Origin: Chara braunii
Lineage: Eukaryota; Streptophyta; Charophyceae; Charales; Characeae
Direction: 5' to 3'
Assembly (NCBI GenBank): GCA_003427395.1
Contig: BFEA01000033.1
Coordinates: 188,964-238,056, forward strand
Length of the DNA: 49,093 bases
In this document: positions 44,815 to 49,093 of the stretch, in pieces
Position numbering within the stretch: the first letter of the stretch is position 1
How the letters are laid out: every line of letters starts with the position of its first letter
The notes under the pieces: generated by a model
Databases searched by the model: none
What the model was told of the DNA's origin: nothing
What the model saw: the letters and a program-made list of their open reading frames with translations, nothing else
Translations under genes and position numbers: made by a program

Positions 44815-45265
44815 ATGCTCAACCAATTTTACACGCATTTCTTTCTGGTCATTTTGCCAGGCCTTTCTCAAGCCCTAGCTCTATCAATTTCACATGCATC
44901 TTTTTTCGGACATTTGGTCAGTTTTTTCTCAAGCCCAAGCTCAATCAATTTCACATGCATATTTTTTCTGGACATCTTGCCAGACCTTTCTCAAGCCCAA
45001 GCTCAATCAACTTTACATGCAACTTTCTTCTGAGCATCTTGCCAAACCTTTCTGAAGCCCAAGCTCGATCAATTTTACATGCAACTTTCTTCTGGACATC
45101 TTGCCAGGCCTTTCTCAAGCCCAAGCTCAGTCAATTTTACATGCAACTTTCTTCTAGACATCTTGCCAGACGTTTTTCAAGCCCAAGCTCAGTCAATTTT
45201 ACATGCAACTTTCTTTTGGACATCTTGCCAGACCTTTCTCAAGCCCAAGCTCAATCAATTCAATT
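44815..45265. repeat. 62-bp minisatellite
   Basis: About seven units containing CAATTTTACATGCAACTTTC, GGACATCTTGCCAGACC and TTTCTCAAGCCCAAGCTC (CATGC at 45016 and 45078). The 194-codon open frame across it is a repeat product. Confidence 0.93.
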
Positions 45266-46399
45266 TTTCCCGAACTCATAGTAACCTTATCCATTTGACT
45301 GCTATTTTTTTTATCGCACGCTTTTTCATCGGTAGATGACACGCCTTCCCCCCACTCAAAATGCAATGTCTCCATCGCATGACTGGTTCTCACTCGGAGG
45401 TACGGAACCTTGGCCCACCAACTGAGTCAAGAACGCCGGTCCACCTGCTCCTAGAAGGAAGGGTGATCGGTCCCTCCTCGGCAGGCAACACCTCATCCTT
45501 CTACTTAGTCAGGCCCTTTGCTATTACGAGACGGGTGTCATTGCTGAGGTACTACCTCACTTATGGCAGGTAGGTCAATTCCAAGTCTCTCAGGACCCCG
45601 TCTTGCCGTAAAGGCATCCCTCGTGAATCGTTCCCCCGAGTGTTTTTTTCTTGGATCCGGCCTCTTCCTTTGAAGAGAGTTGGGGCTCTCTATTAGTCTG
45701 CGAGTGAAGTTACGAAGACCTCGCGGTTAGTCCCGGAATGGTTGTAATGATCCGACAGGGCGGTGTCAATGTCCTGTGGTGGGTGCGGACTCCACTCGGT
45801 ACATCGCCTGACCCTTCCCTTTGGACAATGCTGCTTAACTTAATGCGAGCGACCTTGGTCCATCCCAAGCGGTCACGCCGCCCCTCTACGATATGGTGTG
45901 TGGTTGGGGAGAGCAAATGAGTCTAGCAAAAGAATGGTACTTCACCCATTTGGTTCCTCACCCTTTTACGTTTAGGTTCCCAACACGAGACACAGTTTGA
46001 ACTCCCTGACTAGAGCTCGTTGTCAGAGTTAGTTACGGATGGCGAGCATCAATCAAAGAGAGAGATACCTTGGTCCTCTAACCCTTATCCTTCTTCATGA
46101 GGAACAGGTCGCGCTGAGACTTTCCCTTCGAGGGTAAAGGTCCTGGGGTCGCGGTGCAAGCATCAGTATCCCCCTCTTGCTGAGGCCTGAGACTAGATAA
46201 AAAGGAAAACTCATTCCAATGTTATTTCCATGTCTTTTCCAATCCGCCTAGAGCCCCTTGATATGCAATGCAATTTCCAATTCTCAAGTAATTCCGCGAT
46301 GCAAACTCCAGATCTTTAAGCTCAACCTTTCTCAAGCAATCATGCAAGGGGACCCTAGTAACTATTTCCAAATGACCCTTATCAGGGGTTATTTTGCCA

Positions 46400-46560
46400 T
46401 TTTCGGTCGAACAACCTTATTAGGGTCATTCTTTTCCATTTCAGTCGAACGACCTTGTCAGGGCCGTTCTTATCCATTCCAGTCCAACGGCCTTGTTAGG
46501 GCCTTTCTTATCCATTCCAGTCGAACAGCCTTGTTAGGGTCGTTCTTTTCCATTTCAATG
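46400..46560. repeat. 38-bp minisatellite
   Basis: About four units with GTCGAAC or GTCCAAC at 46406, 46444, 46482 and 46520, each followed by CCTTGTTAGGG and TTCTTATCCATT. Confidence 0.92.
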
Positions 46561-47015
46561 TTAGCGCCCGAGGCGGTGAGCCTCGAGGACACGGATCCCA
46601 TCTTCGTCTTAGGGGTTAGAAGGTGGCCATCTTTTATAGTTTTCCACGTGCGATATCTTCCATCCCTTTTCAATGCAATTTATTGTTCCTCACGCATACA
46701 TCCGATGTAGCGTCTAATGCTCGAGTTGAGGTTTGCAACCTCAAGCAGTACTAGCTCACCCGGTCGTTCAACCATAGCGAAGGATAGGGACATCCTTTTT
46801 ATTTTCACTCTTTCTGACCTCTCAGGCTTCTTACTACTTTTGGCTCATTCATGACTCAGTTGGATTAGGCTCCTAGGGAAGAGGGGTTCTCACGCCTTTT
46901 TACCCATAGGTCCCCTAACCTCTCTTGTACTCGACCGACACTCAATGCTTTGCTTCGCTCGTCAATCCAAATTCATAGTCTCTTTTCAAAGGTGCAATCT
47001 TTGTCTCGTTCATTC

Positions 47016-47860
47016 TTTCCTTGATGCGGCACTACCCCAACGGGGGCCTTCCTGATGTGTCTACCATAGCCAGGTAAGTGCCTCGCCACTCTCCTCCTTG
47101 ATCCCCTTCTCCCTCCTCCTCCTACCGGTAGAGCTCCACCATAGCCAAGGTGGAAGCCCCCGGCTTCTTCCTCCTAGCAGCGCTGTAGTACCCAGCGCCA
47201 CTCCAGCCAGCGCTTCAGCAGCGTGTCGCCAAACTTGCACACTGAAGAATGAGGCTGGGCTCTCCGCCCGGCCTCTTGATATAGCGGCCTACTTGCCTCC
47301 TAGGCGGTGACTTCCAGGCCGCTCGGCCTCTCCAAGCAACCGGTACGTCCTCCGTTTCGGAGGGAAACATCATTGCAGACCCTGATACTACCCGTACAGG
47401 CTCTAGACTCAGACTGGTTGGACTGGTACCGGCCTAGACCTACCCTACCGCTATTGGACTCTAAAAATGCCAACTTTGTCTTTTTCTGCTCGGCCTCCAG
47501 TACCCCCTCACGCCAACTGCGGTAGGGTGCAGTATCGGCCTACCGGCCCACTTGAGTGTTTTTCCGCTACCCCAAGGGCCGCGGGACCGCTAGCTTCGCC
47601 ACTTGAGTGTTTTTCCCTGCTACAACCCTCAATGCCACGACCACAAGTAAGTACCGGCCCTACGGGCCTGCCAAACAAGCAAGTACCCTTGCGGGTCACA
47701 CACACACTCATACCGACAAGCACTCAGACAGGCACGCAGGTCACAAGCACGCACACACAGACAGACTTAGAATGCGGGAATCTCAGCAAGGCATCCATTC
47801 CATCGACAGAACTTCAGAAATCAGCAATGTTTTCAATCTGTGTTTTGACGGGTCATTACA
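47016..47860 (-). repeat. Third copy of the A/D-type LTR, 3'-truncated
   Basis: On the - strand it starts TGTAATGACCCGTC at 47860 and matches 25784-26660 of the element D LTR closely, including the AAAAACACTCAAGT repeats and the CCTCCG-AAA-CGGAGG hairpin. Homology stops after CATCAAGGAAA at about 47016, so the LTR 3' part is missing. It is nearer to the D LTR than to the A LTR. Confidence 0.88.
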
Positions 47861-47884
47861 AATCAATCAATCAATCAATCAATC
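47861..47884. repeat. (AATC)n tract beside LTR
   Basis: Six AATC units touching the start of the reversed LTR, equivalent to GATT repeats on the LTR strand. Confidence 0.92.
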
Positions 47885-47932
47885 GATGGTCCCCGTACAC
47901 GTGTCAGATCAGGATTGTCCTGATTCACGTGT

Positions 47933-47947
47933 GGGGCTCCGATACCA
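47933..47947 (-). other. Primer binding site on the - strand
   Basis: Reverse complement is TGGTATCGGAGCCCC, the tRNA-iMet type. It is preceded on the - strand by ...GTATCA then GT, the usual LTR end and spacer. It marks a - strand LTR end at 47950. An imperfect inverted repeat with two CACGTG cores (47896-47932) follows it. Confidence 0.7.
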
Positions 47948-47949
47948 AC

Positions 47950-48833
47950 TGATACATGCCCGGTTGGGCAATGTATATGGTGAAACGGTTTTCACCTCTT
48001 TGCAGTAGCAGACGCAGATCCCAGGGTTCGATCCCTAGACCTTGCCCTACCTGTGTACAGTATTTGTGTGGACCCCGAGAGTTGAACCTGTGACCTGTGT
48101 GTTCGTAAATAGTTGGTGGGCTGTCATAGGTCCGCAGGTGGCAGAGGGGTTCGATCTGTAGCTCTGTAGGATAGAAGTCTTAGTGAGTTCCAGAAATCTT
48201 AGCTGTAGTCCTTCTAGAAAGTCAGCAAGTGGGCAAGTGGTGAGTCAAGTGGTGGACTAAACTGCAGTGCAACTGCAGTACGATCTCGGTAGGTTAGCAG
48301 TGAGTCCCCACTCAGTCAGCGGTAAGATCCAGTCAGTCCCAGTCCGGTCCAGCAAGTACCACAAGGGACTGTGAGCACCATGGGCCGATGGAAGAGGGCA
48401 GACCAACGAGTTTCAGAAGTATAAATCAAGAGGCAATGCCCAGCCATGCATTCATTCCTGCGTGAGCCATGCGGAAGCGCTGCCACAACGACTTGTGCAA
48501 GGAGGTCTGCAGTGAGCCCGGAGCTGAAGTGGGCAAGAGAGGAGGAGCGTAGCATAGCGATAGGGTAGTTGCGGCCATAGCCGCCATAACTAGAGTTAGT
48601 GTGTAGCGAGTGTGTGTGTATGTGCGAGTTCAGAGAGTCGCGTGTGGGATATCCAGGGTGATCCGGTGTATGTGAACAGTGAGTTGTTTGGGCGCTGAGT
48701 CGCCATAGCCAATTGAGAGTGAACTCGTATTTGGATGCCATATCTCTGAGTTTTGAGTGGGCGCATGTCGCCAGTTTGCTGCGCTACTGTTTTACATGCA
48801 TGAAAAGTGTGAATGAAAGCAAGTCTGATTGCA
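47950..48833 (+). repeat. LTR of a new element (884 bp)
   Basis: Starts TGATAC and ends GATTGCA, immediately before a PBS (48835). It contains a TATA box at 48420 (TATAAAT), about 410 bases before the LTR end, consistent with a promoter on the + strand. A tRNA-type B box (GGTTCGATCCC) is at 48025-48035. The - strand PBS at 47933 abuts the other end, so either two different LTR fragments are joined here or the unit has been used in both directions. Confidence 0.6.
48420..48426 (+). promoter_or_regulatory. TATA box in LTR
   Basis: TATAAAT in a 5' LTR on the + strand, at a suitable place for U3. No other core element is certain. Confidence 0.45.
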
Positions 48834-48834
48834 T

Positions 48835-48846
48835 TGGTATCAGAGC
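48835..48846 (+). other. Primer binding site, element at right edge
   Basis: TGGTATCAGAGC, an exact match to the plant initiator tRNA-Met PBS, one base after the LTR end GATTGCA. Its element continues beyond the window. Confidence 0.85.
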
Positions 48847-49006
48847 TGGTACCCTCTATTCCATGCGCGCCGTCGTGTGCAGGGCCTGATGCGCCATAGC
48901 TGAGGTGGCCGCCGAGAGTCATACTCCGCCATAGCGAACCCGAAGGTTGGAGAAGCCGCCGCGCACCTGCAGAGAAGACCACGACGAAGAAGAAGACTGA
49001 GAAAAG

Positions 49007-49093
<87 letters not shown>
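48847..49093 (+). other. Start of leader of the edge element, ending in (GA)n
   Basis: Sequence after the PBS, with CGCCATAGC words and then (GA)n from 49008 to the window end. The placement of a GA tract a few hundred bases after the PBS is the same as in element A. Confidence 0.6.

Larger units (their letters stand above)
44170..47015 (-). other. Presumed 3' internal region of right Y element, non-coding, minisatellite-rich
   Basis: If 44155 is the start of a 3' LTR on the - strand, this is the adjoining internal DNA. No gag or pol motif is visible in any frame. It holds three separate arrays (35, 62 and 38 bp). The remainder (45266-46379 and 46561-47015) is ordinary mixed sequence with no feature I can name. 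Confidence 0.4.

Noticed and set aside
44697-45281. 194-codon open frame with repeated NFTC-like blocks
   Set aside because: Product of the 62-bp tandem array.
48020-48110. tRNA gene
   Set aside because: Only a B box is clear; no A box at the right distance, and no cloverleaf or acceptor stem can be drawn.

Overview
The window looks like a repeat-only piece of a large eukaryotic nuclear genome, most plausibly a green plant or streptophyte alga. The signs are a tRNA-iMet-type primer binding site (PBS), a Ty3/gypsy element with a C-terminal chromodomain, very long (GA)n tracts, many minisatellites, and scattered N bases plus a 260-N scaffold gap. A charophyte such as Chara would fit, but that is inference. 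I find no host protein gene, rRNA or intact tRNA.

Three degenerate Ty3/gypsy elements carry gag-pol on the + strand. Element A (1037-8113) has a 5' LTR with perfect 8-bp terminal inverted repeats, a PBS, a leader, gag and a pol that breaks off inside RNase H. Element D (gag about 20079, 3' LTR ending about 27158) is the best preserved: gag, protease, RT, RNase H, integrase, chromodomain, polypurine tract and 3' LTR, but no recognisable 5' LTR. Element C (29554-37452) has gag, full-length pol and an unusually long 2.8-kb 3' LTR that contains a 53-bp minisatellite. All three have in-frame stops or frameshifts and a damaged protease active site, so they are fossils. In all three, pol lies in the -1 frame relative to gag. 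C and D keep an in-phase slippery heptamer next to the gag stop, and A has a decayed one at the same place.

The rest consists of LTR copies and arrays. 8114-11454 is an inverted copy of the C LTR, interrupted by a 476-bp foldback element with an 8-bp target duplication. 13126-18820 and 44155-39297 are two opposite copies of another LTR-like family ('Y'), rich in tandem arrays and palindromes. Inside the left Y copy, 1,824 bp are repeated exactly, shared N positions included, which points to an assembly artefact. 47016-47860 is a third copy of the A/D-type LTR, in reverse. The right end (47950-48833) is an LTR with a TATA box and a + strand PBS; a - strand PBS abuts its other end.

Layout: 1-1036 flank; 1-8.1 kb element A; 8.1-11.5 inverted C-type LTR; 11.5-13.1 unassigned; 13.1-18.8 Y (left); 18.8-27.2 element D; 27.2-28.1 AT-rich block; 28.2-28.6 a 226-bp duplication; 28.6-37.5 element C; 37.5-40.1 two satellite-like arrays around the gap; 39.3-47.0 Y (right) with further minisatellites; 47.0-49.1 LTR fragments and a new element's 5' end.
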